From MFD01275-c22 sp963705885 (GTDB taxonomy: Bacteria > Actinomycetota > Actinomycetes > JACCUZ01): DNA of 64,000 nt. Within the stretch, counting starts at the first letter, position 1; the number at the start of each line of letters is the position of its first letter. Where the stretch lies: the NCBI GenBank assembly GCA_963705885.1, contig OY970120.1, forward strand, positions 2,356,001-2,420,000, read 5' to 3'. The translations under genes and the position numbers were made by a program. The notes under the pieces were generated by a model, which did not search any database, was not told the origin of the DNA, and saw nothing but the letters and a program-made list of their open reading frames with translations. Positions 26,837 through 35,238 of this stretch are shown here, one piece after another.

Positions 26837-27022
26837 TCAGCGACGCGCGAGCCAGCGGCGCATGTCCTCGACGAGGATCTCCCACTCTCCCCGGCGCTGC
26901 TCGGCGCGCAACTGCCTGTTCCGGATCGCGGTCAGCACCTCGTCCGGGCTCACCTTCGCCAGGCCGGCCACCTGGTCCAGGGTGAGCGAGGACCCGGCGG
27001 GCAGACGGTCGGACGCGCTCAT
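26837..27022 (-). CDS. small helix-turn-helix protein (excisionase/MerR-like)
   Basis: 61-residue protein, MSASDRLPAGSSLTLDQVAG then LAKVSPDEVLTAIRNRQL and WEILVEDMRRWLARR. The pattern of helix-turn-helix followed by a recognition wing and a closing DMRRWLA helix fits the excisionase-family (HTH_17) fold. The start at 27022 gives a normal N-terminus; a 19-residue extension is possible. It is convergent with the S8 gene, 30 bases apart. A DNA-binding role is likely, but no recombinase is adjacent. Confidence 0.65.
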   Translation of the reverse strand: MSASDRLPAGSSLTLDQVAGLAKVSPDEVLTAIRNRQLRAEQRRGEWEILVEDMRRWLARR

Positions 27023-27159
27023 GCCCGGGTCATCGGCGGTCCGGGAGGGGGCCTTGAGGCCGGCCCCGGCGCCGGGCACCGCGACGGCACGCCGGACGTA
27101 CGGGCGCAGGCGCGCGGGGCCCGCGTGTCCTGCGAGGCGCGGGCCGGTATGCGGCCGGG

Positions 27160-27282
27160 TCAGTCGGCCGCCAGGGCGACCACCGCGTAGATCACGATCA
27201 TCACCACGATCAGTCCTGCGAAGACGGCCAGGACCGAGCGCGGCGGCGTGATCGACTGGTGCCGCTCGGGAACGTGCTTCAC
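27160..27282 (-). CDS. 40-residue single-span membrane protein
   Basis: GTG 27282 opens a 40-codon frame. The N-terminus is KHVPERHQSITPPRS; it is followed by one clear transmembrane helix (VLAVFAGLIVVMIVIYAVVA) and a short LAAD tail. TGAGG lies just upstream of the start. The amphiphilic layout and intact helix argue for a real small protein. No family is recognised. Confidence 0.6.
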   Translation of the reverse strand: MKHVPERHQSITPPRSVLAVFAGLIVVMIVIYAVVALAAD

Positions 27283-27324
27283 ACCTCAGTGCTAACCCGT
27301 CCCCGCGCGCACGTCAACCACTGC

Positions 27325-27441
27325 TCAGCGCGGCCGGCCCGCCGGGGCGCCGCCGTCACGCGTGCCACGGCGCTGGTAGGCCTCCCAGGCCTTGCGCCCG
27401 AGGAACACCGCGAGAGCGCGCCACACCCAGCGCATGATCAT
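27325..27441 (-). CDS. 38-residue basic protein
   Basis: ATG 27441 encodes MIMRWVWRALAVFLGRKAWE followed by AYQRRGTRDGGAP and a basic end. GGAGAGGA lies about 10 bases upstream, a good Shine-Dalgarno sequence. The hydrophobic N-terminal half could lie in or on the membrane. The GRKAWEAYQRR pattern resembles tiny conserved actinobacterial proteins of unknown function. Confidence 0.55.
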   Translation of the reverse strand: MIMRWVWRALAVFLGRKAWEAYQRRGTRDGGAPAGRPR

Positions 27442-27504
27442 GACGTGCGTCCTCTCCGTCGGCTGCCGACAGGCCCGTGCCCAGGCCCGGCGCGGCGAAA
27501 CGCC

Positions 27505-27930
27505 TCAGAGGCACAGCCCGATCGCGGAGATCACCCGCGAGGGCGACGGTGCCGACGCGGGCGCCGTCCAGGCGTTGCGGACCGCGACGACGTGCCAGCG
27601 CACGCTGACGTTGAGCAGGCCCGCCGCGGTGTCCGTGTACGTCGTCGCGGGGTCGGCTGCCCGGACCAGGGTCCAGGGGCCGAGGTCGACCGATCGCCAC
27701 ACCGAGTACGCCGTGGCCGGGGCGGCCGCGGCCCAGGACACGGCGACCGAGGCACCCCCGGCGCAGGCTGCGCCGACCGTGCCGACCGCGGGCATCGTGG
27801 TCGCCAGGGCGGCTCCGGAGCCGGACGCGGAGCCGGACCAGGCCGCGACCGCCGGGGGAGCGGCGGCTGCTGCCGCGGCGACCGTCAGGGCCGCCATGAC
27901 GGCAGGGGTGCGTGCGGCGGGGCGAGTCAT
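27505..27930 (-). CDS. exported protein with fibronectin III-like domain
   Basis: 141-residue exported protein. A signal-like N-terminus (PAVMAALTVAAAAAAAPPAV) is followed by AAWSGSASGSGAALA, the same WxxSGSGSG signature as the next gene. Residues about 50-141 form a beta-rich, FN3-like domain (VAVSWAAAAPATAYSVWRSV). No catalytic motif is present. It is 19 bases downstream of its partner gene on the same strand. The pair resembles SipW-dependent/TasA-like surface or fibre proteins of high-GC Gram-positives, though no SipW peptidase gene is nearby. Confidence 0.7.
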   Translation of the reverse strand: MTRPAARTPAVMAALTVAAAAAAAPPAVAAWSGSASGSGAALATTMPAVGTVGAACAGGASVAVSWAAAAPATAYSVWRSVDLGPWTLVRAADPATTYTDTAAGLLNVSVRWHVVAVRNAWTAPASAPSPSRVISAIGLCL

Positions 27931-27949
27931 GGCCGACGGGCGGGGAGGA

Positions 27950-28444
27950 TCAGCTCTGGGTGCCGGTCACGGTGGCGGCGACGGTCACCGTGACGCCCTG
28001 GCACCCGTTGCCGGCCGCGCTCTTCATGGTCAGGGCCGCGTCGAGGACCACGTTCGCCGTGGCACCCGCCGCGATCGCGGTCGAGGGGACCGTGCCGCTG
28101 CCGAGGGTGAAGTCGGCGGCCGTGCACGACCCGCTCACCGCGGTGATGCCGGTGACCGAGCCGCCGGTGAGGGTCACGGCGTAGGGGTTGGGGTTCTCGA
28201 CCGAGAGGTAGACCTTCCCGGAGGCACCGGGGTAGAGGTCGCCCACCGCGGCGCCCGAGCCGACCACGAGGTCCAGGGCGCTGCGGGCCCTGGCCGCGCC
28301 GCTGCCGCTCCCGCTCGCCGTCCACAGGGCAAGGCCCACGCCGGCGGGCATGAGGAGGGCGAGCGTCCAGGCGAGCACGGCGACGCGGCGCCGGTGGCGG
28401 GCCGAGTCGTGGACGGGGGTGGTGGCGCGGTGGCGCGTAGGCAT
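27950..28444 (-). CDS. exported small beta-rich protein (TasA/CalY-like signature)
   Basis: 164-residue protein. ATG 28444 is chosen; longer in-frame starts at 28492 and 28540 cannot be excluded because none has a strong ribosome-binding site. One membrane or signal segment (VAVLAWTLALLMPAGVGLAL) is followed directly by WTASGSGSGAARARSA, then a beta-rich domain (SVENPNPYAVTLTGGSVTGI). This signature at the cleavage region is shared with the downstream gene. A role in surface fibres or biofilm matrix is inferred from resemblance only. Confidence 0.7.
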   Translation of the reverse strand: MPTRHRATTPVHDSARHRRRVAVLAWTLALLMPAGVGLALWTASGSGSGAARARSALDLVVGSGAAVGDLYPGASGKVYLSVENPNPYAVTLTGGSVTGITAVSGSCTAADFTLGSGTVPSTAIAAGATANVVLDAALTMKSAAGNGCQGVTVTVAATVTGTQS

Positions 28445-28583
28445 GGTGGCTCGATCCCGTGAGGCGGCGGAGTTCTCGCCCCGGTTCGACACCATTGCGA
28501 TGGTTCTTGACCGGTTGACCTCAGGCCTCTCCCCTCGCACCAGTGGTCATGGTGCAACCGCACCAGGCCGCCGGGACGACGAA

Positions 28584-28609
28584 GACCCCCGGCCGGGTGG
28601 CCGGGGGTC
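28584..28609 (-). terminator. strong hairpin downstream of the DUF7455 gene
   Basis: Two perfect 11-bp arms (GACCCCCGGCC and GGCCGGGGGTC) flank a GGGT loop, with a further ACGA/TCGT extension across one mismatch. It lies 30 bases after the minus-strand stop at 28640. There is no U-tract, as is common in actinobacterial terminators. Confidence 0.7.
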
Positions 28610-28639
28610 CTCGTGGCGTGGTGGGGCGGGCGGAGCGGG

Positions 28640-28870
28640 TCAGCGCTCCGTCTCGGGCGCGGTGTGCGGCGTGGTGATCAGGCGCTCGCTGTCGTCGTGG
28701 AACTCGGTCGACACCTCGCGCAGCCTCGCCTCGTGGGCGTGGCCGTGGTGAGCGCAGAAGAGCAGCTCGCCACCGGAGATCATGGTCGCGCGGATGTAGG
28801 CCTGGGCGCCGCAGCGGTCGCAACGGTCGGCTGTCGTCAGGGGAGGGTGCGAGGCAAGTGCTGAGGTCAC
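28640..28870 (-). CDS. DUF7455-type small zinc-ribbon-like protein
   Basis: 76-residue cytosolic protein. GTG 28870 is favoured by AGAGGGCGAC directly upstream. The core DRCDRCGAQAYIRATM, then GGELLFCAHHGHAH, presents two Cys from CxxC plus Cys/His from CAHHGH, a likely zinc site. This protein is conserved next to parE/gyrB-type or sigma-factor genes in many actinobacteria, but its function is not known. It is transcribed divergently from parE, 278 bases away, and followed by a strong hairpin. Confidence 0.82.
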   Translation of the reverse strand: MTSALASHPPLTTADRCDRCGAQAYIRATMISGGELLFCAHHGHAHEARLREVSTEFHDDSERLITTPHTAPETER

Positions 28871-29148
28871 GTCGCCCTCTCTGTCTCGGGTGGTGCGATC
28901 GTCTGTCGGATGTCTCAACAGTCAATCATCCGCTGTTCGTTCCCCGGTCACCACCGGGATGGGTTCGCTCTGCGCGTATCTTCGGCTGCATCCGGGTCGT
29001 GCTGTTGCCCATCTCACAGCACGGAATGCGTCCGGGGGGCATGACACGCGCAGAACGGCGTGTCGCGTCACCCGTCCGGGCGACCCCGAGCCGCCCCCGC
29101 GGCGCGGGATCCCGGCTCCGTCCGGGGCCGCCGGTAGCCTCTCTCGAC
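28871..29148. other. divergent intergenic region upstream of parE
   Basis: 278 bases with no convincing gene. It carries the parE leaderless -10 element at 29135-29140. Promoter elements for the minus-strand DUF7455 gene should lie at the left end. Confidence 0.5.
29135..29140 (+). promoter_or_regulatory. -10 element of leaderless promoter for parE
   Basis: TAGCCT ends 8 bases before the GTG at 29149, with no Shine-Dalgarno sequence between. Confidence 0.6.
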
Positions 29149-31245
29149 GTGACCCAGACGCTCCACGCCCGCAGCGACGGCGAGTTCGAGCCCGACGCCT
29201 ACTCCGCCCGCAACCTGCTGGTCCTGGAGGGCCTGGAGGCCGTCCGCAAGCGCCCGGGCATGTACATCGGGTCCACCGACTCGCGGGGCCTGATGCACTG
29301 CGTGTGGGAGATCATCGACAACTCCGTCGACGAAGCGCTCGGCGCCCACTGCACGCGCATCGAGGTCGACCTGCACGCGGACGGCTCGGTCGAGGTGCGC
29401 GACGACGGCCGGGGGATCCCGGTCGACATCGAGCCGCGCACCGGCCTGGCCGGGGTCGAGGTGGTCATGACCCGGCTCCACGCCGGCGGGAAGTTCGGCG
29501 GTGGCTCCTACGCCGCCTCGGGCGGGCTGCACGGGGTGGGGGCCTCCGTGGTCAACGCCCTGGCGGCCCGGCTGGACGTCGAGGTCGACCGGGCCGGCAG
29601 GACCCACGCCATGAGCTTCCGGCGTGGGGTCCCCGGCACGTTCGGCAACGGCGACCCCGAGTCGCCGTTCGTGCCGGCCTCCGGCGTCCGCGTGCTCGGC
29701 AAGGTCACGAAGAAGCGCACCGGGACCCGCATCCGCTACTGGGCGGACCGGCAGGTCTTCCTCAAGGACGCCTCGATCTCCCTCGACGAGCTGCACAACC
29801 GGGCCCGTCAGACCGCTTTCCTCGTGCCCGGCCTGACCCTCGTCGTCCGCGACGCGCGGGGTCCGGAGGTCGGCGAGCAGCAGTTCCGCTTCGACGGCGG
29901 CATCAGCGAGTTCTGCGAGTTCCTGGCTCCCGACCAGCCCGTGAGCGACGTGCTCCGGCTGCACGGGGTCGGGCACTTCAAGGAGACGGTGCCGGTCCTC
30001 GACGACAAGGGCCACATGTCCCCGCAGGAGGTCGAGCGCGACCTCACCGTCGACATCGCGCTGCGGTGGGGCACCGGCTACGACACGGTGGTCCGCTCGT
30101 TCGTCAACATCATCGCGACGCCCAAGGGCGGCACCCACATCCAGGGCTTCGAGCGGGCGCTCACCAAGACCGTGAACGAGGCGCTGCGGTCCCAGCGGGT
30201 GCTGCGCGCCGCCGAGGACGACGTCGTGAAGGACGACGTCCTCGAGGGGATGACGGCGGTCGTCACGGTGCGGCTGGCCGAGCCGCAGTTCGAGGGGCAG
30301 ACCAAGGAGGTGCTCGGCACCTCGGCCGCGTCGCGCATCGTGGCCGGCGTGGTCACCAAGGAGCTCAAGGCGGCCCTCACGACGACGAAGAAGGCCGGCA
30401 AGCTGCAGGCCAAGGCGATCCTGGACAAGGTCGCCTCCGCTGCCCGGACCCGCGTGGCCGCCCGGGCCCACAAGGAGCTGCAGCGCCGCAAGAACGCGCT
30501 CGAGACGTCCTCGCTGCCCGCCAAGCTGGCGGACTGCCGCAGCGACGACGTCGAGCGCAGCGAGCTGTTCATCGTCGAGGGTGACTCGGCGCTGGGCACC
30601 GCGAAGCTCGCGCGGGACTCCGAGCACCAGGCGCTGCTCCCTATCCGCGGCAAGATCCTCAACGTCCAGAAGGCCTCGGCATCGGACATGCTGAGGAACG
30701 CCGAGTGTGCCGCGATCATCCAGGTCATCGGCGCAGGCTCGGGCCGGACCTTCGACATCGCAGCGGCGCGCTACGGCCGGGTCATCCTGATGGCCGACGC
30801 CGACGTCGACGGTGCCCACATCCGCTGCCTGCTGCTGACGCTCTTCTACCGCTACATGCGGCCGATGGTCGAGCAGGGCAGGGTCTTCGCCGCCGTGCCG
30901 CCCCTGCACCGGATCGAGGTGATCAACGCCGGCGCCAAGAAGAACGACATCACCTACACCTACACCGAGCCGCAGATGCGCAAGACGCTGGCCGACCTGC
31001 AGCGCAAGGGCAAGCGCCACAAGGAGCCGATCCAGCGCTACAAGGGGCTCGGCGAGATGGACGCCGACCAGCTGGCCGAGACCACGATGGACCCGCGGCA
31101 CCGGATGCTGCGGCGGGTCACGCTCGGCGACGTGACGGCCGCCGAGGAGTCCTTCGACCTGCTGATGGGCAACGAGGTGGCGCCGCGCCGCGACTTCATC
31201 GTCGCGGGCGCCTCCCGCGTCGACCGGGACAGCATCGACGCCTGA
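29149..31245 (+). CDS. parE: DNA topoisomerase IV/gyrase subunit B (ParE)
   Basis: 698-residue type IIA topoisomerase ATPase subunit. GHKL motifs: EIIDNSVDEALG (N-box), DDGRGIPV and GGLHGVGASVVNALA. The TOPRIM domain has EGDSALG and DADVDGAHI, and the C-terminus ends with the usual QRYKGLGEMDADQL. IRGKILNVQKAS is typical of ParE/GyrB. The convergent parC gene and the separation from the replication origin genes support ParE over GyrB. With ParC it decatenates and relaxes DNA using ATP. The start is GTG 29149, placed by the leaderless promoter and by homology to usual N-termini. Confidence 0.92.
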   Translation: MTQTLHARSDGEFEPDAYSARNLLVLEGLEAVRKRPGMYIGSTDSRGLMHCVWEIIDNSVDEALGAHCTRIEVDLHADGSVEVRDDGRGIPVDIEPRTGLAGVEVVMTRLHAGGKFGGGSYAASGGLHGVGASVVNALAARLDVEVDRAGRTHAMSFRRGVPGTFGNGDPESPFVPASGVRVLGKVTKKRTGTRIRYWADRQVFLKDASISLDELHNRARQTAFLVPGLTLVVRDARGPEVGEQQFRFDGGISEFCEFLAPDQPVSDVLRLHGVGHFKETVPVLDDKGHMSPQEVERDLTVDIALRWGTGYDTVVRSFVNIIATPKGGTHIQGFERALTKTVNEALRSQRVLRAAEDDVVKDDVLEGMTAVVTVRLAEPQFEGQTKEVLGTSAASRIVAGVVTKELKAALTTTKKAGKLQAKAILDKVASAARTRVAARAHKELQRRKNALETSSLPAKLADCRSDDVERSELFIVEGDSALGTAKLARDSEHQALLPIRGKILNVQKASASDMLRNAECAAIIQVIGAGSGRTFDIAAARYGRVILMADADVDGAHIRCLLLTLFYRYMRPMVEQGRVFAAVPPLHRIEVINAGAKKNDITYTYTEPQMRKTLADLQRKGKRHKEPIQRYKGLGEMDADQLAETTMDPRHRMLRRVTLGDVTAAEESFDLLMGNEVAPRRDFIVAGASRVDRDSIDA

Positions 31246-31313
31246 GTCCCGTGGTGCGTCCGCGATCCGGACGCGAGGCTTGAGGTCCGGGCGCCGCGCG
31301 CCGATGCAAGAGC

Positions 31314-31544
31314 ATGGTGCTGCTCAGCCTGCTCACGGTGGCGTTCTTCGTCGCGGTGGTCCGGCTCGGGCGGGCTCGCCGGGCCCTCGCGGCGACCCTG
31401 GCCGGGCTGCCGCTGCTGCCCGCCGATGACCGTCCCCCCGAGACCGCCGTCGGGTGGCCGCCGGAAGGCGCCGCCTTCAGCGCGTACGTCGACGAGGGCT
31501 TCGCGGCCCTCGACGCCTACCTGTCGGAGGGTTTCGCGACCTGA
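31314..31544 (+). CDS. 76-residue membrane-anchored hypothetical protein
   Basis: Starts MVLLSLLTVAFFVAVVRLGR, a single N-terminal transmembrane segment followed by basic residues. It continues into a Pro/Ala-rich part ending GFAALDAYLSEGFAT. It lies between convergent parE and parC and ends 7 bases from the parC stop. GCAAGAGC precedes the ATG, a weak ribosome-binding site. No family is recognised. The compact fit between neighbours and the clear membrane helix favour a real gene. Confidence 0.6.
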   Translation: MVLLSLLTVAFFVAVVRLGRARRALAATLAGLPLLPADDRPPETAVGWPPEGAAFSAYVDEGFAALDAYLSEGFAT

Positions 31545-31551
31545 GCGCCCG

Positions 31552-34017
31552 TCAGCGGCCGACCGCAGGCCCGCTGACGGAGGCGAGCGGCTGGCTGGCC
31601 GCGACGCCCGATCCGTCGCGCCTCCCGGTGGCCGGCGGCAGGTCGACCGCCACGCCGGTCGCCGCAGCCGCGCGGGGCGGAGCCGCCCCGGCCCAGGCCA
31701 GTGTCAGCACGTCCTCGCCGCGCAGGAAGCGGTGGCAGCGGACGCCGCCCGTGCCCCTGCCCTTGCCGGGGTACTCGTGCAGCGGCGTCACCTTGACCGA
31801 CCCGGCGTCCGTGCCCGGAAGGGCAGCGGAGGATCCCGAGACCGTCACCACCGCACCGTCGACCCCGGGGGCCACCGCGCCGAAGTGCACGACCCGGGCG
31901 CCGGCGGCGAGCCGGACGCCGGCCATGCCGCCGGCGGCACGGCCCTGCGGGCGGACGACCGAGGCGGGGAAGCGCAGCAGCTGGGCGTCGCTGGTGACGA
32001 ACACGAGCTCGTCGTCCTCGCCGGCCAGCTCGACCGCGCCGGCGACCCTGTCGCCGTCCTTGAGGCTCACGACATCCCAGCTGTCCCTGTTCTGCGGGTA
32101 GTCGACCGCGACTCGCTTGACGATGCCCTGCTCGGTGCCGAGCGCGAGCCCGGCGCCGTCGGTCGAGAGCGAGCAGAGGGCGAGCACCGTCTCGTCCCTG
32201 TCCAGCGACAGGAACTCGGAGACCGGCGCGCCCCCGGACAGGTGCGGGGCGCTGGCCGTCGCGGGCACCGCGGGGACGTCGAGAACGCCGAGGCGGACCA
32301 TGCGCCCGGCCGAGGTCACGGCGGCTACCTCTCCGCGCGCCGTCGCCCGCACGACGGACACCACCACGTCGTGCTTGGCCCGGGCACCCTCGGTCGGCAG
32401 CGGGTCGGCTGACAGTGTGCGCGCGAGGAGCCCGGTGGAGGACAGCAGCACCCAGCACGGGTCGTCGCTGACCTCGAGCGGCACGGCCGTCGTCGTGGGG
32501 ACCCCGGCCGACTCGAGCAGGACGGTGCGTCGCGGGGTGCCGAACTGCTTCGCGACGTCGGCGAGCTCGCCCGACACGGTGTCGCGCAGGAGCGGGTCGG
32601 ACTCGAGGATCTCGGTGAGGGCGGCGATCGTGGCCCGCAGGGTCTCCTGCTCTGCCTCGAGCTCGATCCGGGAGTATTTGGTGAGCCGGCGCAGCGGCAT
32701 GTCCAGGATGTAGTTGGTCTGCGTCTCGGTCAGGTCGAACACCGACATCAGCCGCTCGCGCGCCGCGGCGGCGTCGTCGCTGGTGCGGATCACCTGGATG
32801 ACCTCGTCGATGTCGAGGATCGCGACGAGGAGGCCGTCGACGAGGTGCAGCCGCTCCTCGGCCTTGCGCCGGCGGTGGGCGCTGCGGCGGCGCACGACGT
32901 CGAGCCGGTGCGCGATGTAGACCTCGAGCAGCTCCTTGAGGCCCAGCGTCCGGGGCTGGCCGTCGACGAGGGCCACGTTGTTGATGCCGAAGGTGTCCTC
33001 GAGCGGGGTGAGCCGGTAGAGCTGTTCGAGGATGGCCTCCGGGTTGAAGCCGTTCTTCACCTCGATGACCAGGCGCAGGCCCTTGTGCCGGTCGGTGTAG
33101 TCGTCGACGGCGGTGATGCCCTGCAGCTTCTTGCCGCGGACCAGCTCGGCGATCTTCTCCTTCACCCGCTCCGGCCCGACCCCCCAGGGCAGCTCGGTCA
33201 CGACGATGCCCTTGCGGCGCGGGGTGACGTTCTCGACCCGGGCGGCGGCGCGGGTGCGGAACGTGCCGCGCCCGGACTCGTAGGCCTCGCGGATGCCGTC
33301 GAGCCCGACGATCTTGCCGCCGGTGGGCAGGTCGGGACCGGGCACGAAGCGCATCAGGTCGTCGAGCGTGGCCTCGGGGTGCTTGATCAGGTGGCGCGCG
33401 GCCGAGACCACCTCGACCAGGTTGTGCGGCGCCATGTTGGTCGCCATGCCGACCGCGATGCCGGACGCGCCGTTGACGAGCAGGTTGGGGAACGCTGCCG
33501 GCAGCACCTCCGGCTCGAGCTCGCGGTCGTCGTAGTTGGGGCGCAGGTCGACGACGCCCTCGTCGATGCCCGATGCCAGCGTCATCGCCGCCGCGGTCAG
33601 CCGGCACTCGGTGTAGCGGTAGGCGGCCGGCGGGTCGTCGTTGCCGGGCGTGCCGAAGTTGCCGTGACCGTCGACGAGGGGCAGCCGCAGCGACCACGGC
33701 TGCGCCATGCGGACGAGCGTGTCGTAGATCGCCGTGTCGCCGTGGGGGTGCAGCGAGGCCATGACGTCGCCGACCACGCGCGCGCACTTGACGTGACCGC
33801 GGTCGGGACGCAGCCCCATCTCGGCCATCCGGTAGAGGATGCGCCGGTGCACCGGCTTGAGCCCGTCGCGGGCGTCGGGCAGCGCCCGGGAGTAGATCAC
33901 CGAGTAGGCGTACTCCAGGAACGAGCCCTGCATCTCGTCGGAGACGTCGATGTCGACGATGTGCTCGGTGTAGTCGCCGTCCGCGGGCGGCGGGGTCTTC
34001 GTGCTGCGACGGGCCAC
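31552..34017 (-). CDS. parC: DNA topoisomerase IV subunit A (ParC)
   Basis: 821-residue type IIA topoisomerase breakage-reunion subunit. Early motifs SVIYSRALPDARDGLKPVHR and HPHGDTAIYDTLVRMAQPW are those of the quinolone-resistance-determining region, and the catalytic Tyr lies in AYRYTECRL. The C-terminal region is a beta-pinwheel with repeated SVVRAT and GLGT.QG elements. It forms an A2B2 enzyme with ParE, encoded convergently. GTG 34017 has AGGAG 9 bases upstream. Assignment as ParC rather than GyrA follows from the pairing with ParE and the divergent pinwheel. Confidence 0.92.
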   Translation of the reverse strand: MARRSTKTPPPADGDYTEHIVDIDVSDEMQGSFLEYAYSVIYSRALPDARDGLKPVHRRILYRMAEMGLRPDRGHVKCARVVGDVMASLHPHGDTAIYDTLVRMAQPWSLRLPLVDGHGNFGTPGNDDPPAAYRYTECRLTAAAMTLASGIDEGVVDLRPNYDDRELEPEVLPAAFPNLLVNGASGIAVGMATNMAPHNLVEVVSAARHLIKHPEATLDDLMRFVPGPDLPTGGKIVGLDGIREAYESGRGTFRTRAAARVENVTPRRKGIVVTELPWGVGPERVKEKIAELVRGKKLQGITAVDDYTDRHKGLRLVIEVKNGFNPEAILEQLYRLTPLEDTFGINNVALVDGQPRTLGLKELLEVYIAHRLDVVRRRSAHRRRKAEERLHLVDGLLVAILDIDEVIQVIRTSDDAAAARERLMSVFDLTETQTNYILDMPLRRLTKYSRIELEAEQETLRATIAALTEILESDPLLRDTVSGELADVAKQFGTPRRTVLLESAGVPTTTAVPLEVSDDPCWVLLSSTGLLARTLSADPLPTEGARAKHDVVVSVVRATARGEVAAVTSAGRMVRLGVLDVPAVPATASAPHLSGGAPVSEFLSLDRDETVLALCSLSTDGAGLALGTEQGIVKRVAVDYPQNRDSWDVVSLKDGDRVAGAVELAGEDDELVFVTSDAQLLRFPASVVRPQGRAAGGMAGVRLAAGARVVHFGAVAPGVDGAVVTVSGSSAALPGTDAGSVKVTPLHEYPGKGRGTGGVRCHRFLRGEDVLTLAWAGAAPPRAAAATGVAVDLPPATGRRDGSGVAASQPLASVSGPAVGR

Positions 34018-34235
34018 GGGGTGGTGCTCCTGCTCATGGGGGACGACGGGTCGGGCCTCCCGCGGGGTACGCGGGCGGCGGACCCATTCTGGCCGGGCCC
34101 GCCGACGTACCCGTGGACCAACCCGCCCTCGGCGCCGCCGTCACCCGCCGGCGAGCGCCAGGTCACCCCGCGCCCCCGCACGTCAGCGCGAGGTACCTGC
34201 CGTCACGCTGGCAGACCCGCGCGGGGGCGGGGCCG

Positions 34236-34661
34236 TCAGGCGGGCCGCACCGTCGGGTCCCCGGAGGCGTCGCCCCAGGTCACGACGACGTCGACGGTGG
34301 AACCGTCGCTGAGCGTGATGACGCAGCTGCTGCTCGTGCCCGCCGGGGGCGGGTCGGGTACCTCGTCGCACGCGATCTCCCGGGTCACGGCGTCCGGGTA
34401 GGTCCTGGTCACCCAGTCGGCGGCGGGGGCCACGGCGACGTTGCGCGACGTCGGCCTGATCGCCGGCGGACCGCCGCTGCGGGTCGCGACGCAGGCCTCG
34501 TCCCTGCCCTGCGACAGGTTGTCGCAGGTGGTGTCGAAGGAGTCGCCGACGGTCCGGCCGAGCACGACGATGATCGGCAGGGCGATGACGAAGATCGCGC
34601 CGAGGAGGAGGGCGGCCTCGGTCGAGCTCGCCCCCCTGTCCCCGCGTCTCGACGCATGCAC
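34236..34661 (-). CDS. pilin-like/TadE-type exported protein
   Basis: 141-residue protein. The N-terminus GDRGASSTEAALLLGAIFVI then ALPIIVVLG is a hydrophobic helix with a Glu five residues in, as in Flp/TadE pseudopilins, where cleavage would precede the hydrophobic stretch. The rest (about residues 35-141) is beta-rich with four Cys that could form disulfides. No other tad or pilus genes are visible within the window, so it is an orphan. It is 82 bases downstream of ybaK on the same strand. Confidence 0.65.
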   Translation of the reverse strand: MHASRRGDRGASSTEAALLLGAIFVIALPIIVVLGRTVGDSFDTTCDNLSQGRDEACVATRSGGPPAIRPTSRNVAVAPAADWVTRTYPDAVTREIACDEVPDPPPAGTSSSCVITLSDGSTVDVVVTWGDASGDPTVRPA

Positions 34662-34743
34662 GCGCCACCACCCCGGGGGCCACGATCCTCGGAGTCGGCC
34701 GTTTCGACAAGCGGTTCGGGCAGGACGCTGCCACGGGGCAGGG

Positions 34744-35238
34744 TCAGGCCCCCGGCTCGGTGACGTCGGCGACGGTCGCGGACAGCGCGGCGAGGGCCGC
34801 GCCGGCGTCCACCGCCACGGCCACGTCGTGCTGCCCAGCGCCCAGCGTGACCTCGCGCCCGAGCAGCCGCCCGTCGGCGACGACCGGCCAGGCGACGGTC
34901 GAGCCGAACGGCGTGATCGTGCCGCGCTCGTATCCGGTGGCCCGGAGCGCGGCGTCCGCGTCGGGCATCGAGAGCCTGCTGACCCCCAGCAGCGCGCGCA
35001 GCCTGGGCCAGGAGATCGTGCGGTCGCCGGGCACGAGCACGAACAGGTGGTCGTCCTCGCCGCGGCGCACGACCAGGGTCTTCACGACGTCGGCGGGCTC
35101 GACCCCGCGGGCGACGGCAGCCTCGGCCAGGCTGCGGACCGGGCCGTGGCGGATCACCCGGTAGGTGAGCCCGGCGGCGTCGAGGGCGGCCAGCGCCCGG
35201 GCCGACCCGGCGGCGGCCGGCGAGGCCTCGCCGCTCAC
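34744..35238 (-). CDS. YbaK/prolyl-tRNA deacylase-domain protein
   Basis: 164-residue member of the YbaK/ProX family that hydrolyses misacylated tRNA (for example Cys- or Ala-tRNA-Pro). Family features: VVKTLVVRRGEDDHLFVLVP with the conserved Lys, DRTISWPRLRALLG, and GTITPFG near residues 112-118, the substrate-pocket glycine loop. GTG 35238 overlaps the PfkB stop by 4 bases and gives a normal-length protein; a longer frame would run through the PfkB gene. The overlap implies co-transcription with the kinase, with no obvious functional link. Confidence 0.88.
   Translation of the reverse strand: MSGEASPAAAGSARALAALDAAGLTYRVIRHGPVRSLAEAAVARGVEPADVVKTLVVRRGEDDHLFVLVPGDRTISWPRLRALLGVSRLSMPDADAALRATGYERGTITPFGSTVAWPVVADGRLLGREVTLGAGQHDVAVAVDAGAALAALSATVADVTEPGA

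Noticed and set aside
27259..28462. Plus-strand frames of 244 and 356 codons across the small-gene region
   Set aside because: Arg/Gly/Ala-rich with no domain, and opposite to exported proteins with clear signal peptides.
28441..28470. CTCGATCCCG stretch resembling a tRNA T-arm
   Set aside because: No acceptor stem, D-arm or anticodon arm can be drawn around it.
34168..34229. Inverted repeat CGCCCCCGC / GCGGGGGCG after the pilin-like gene
   Set aside because: The loop exceeds 35 bases and the arms are plain G/C runs, so it was not called a terminator.
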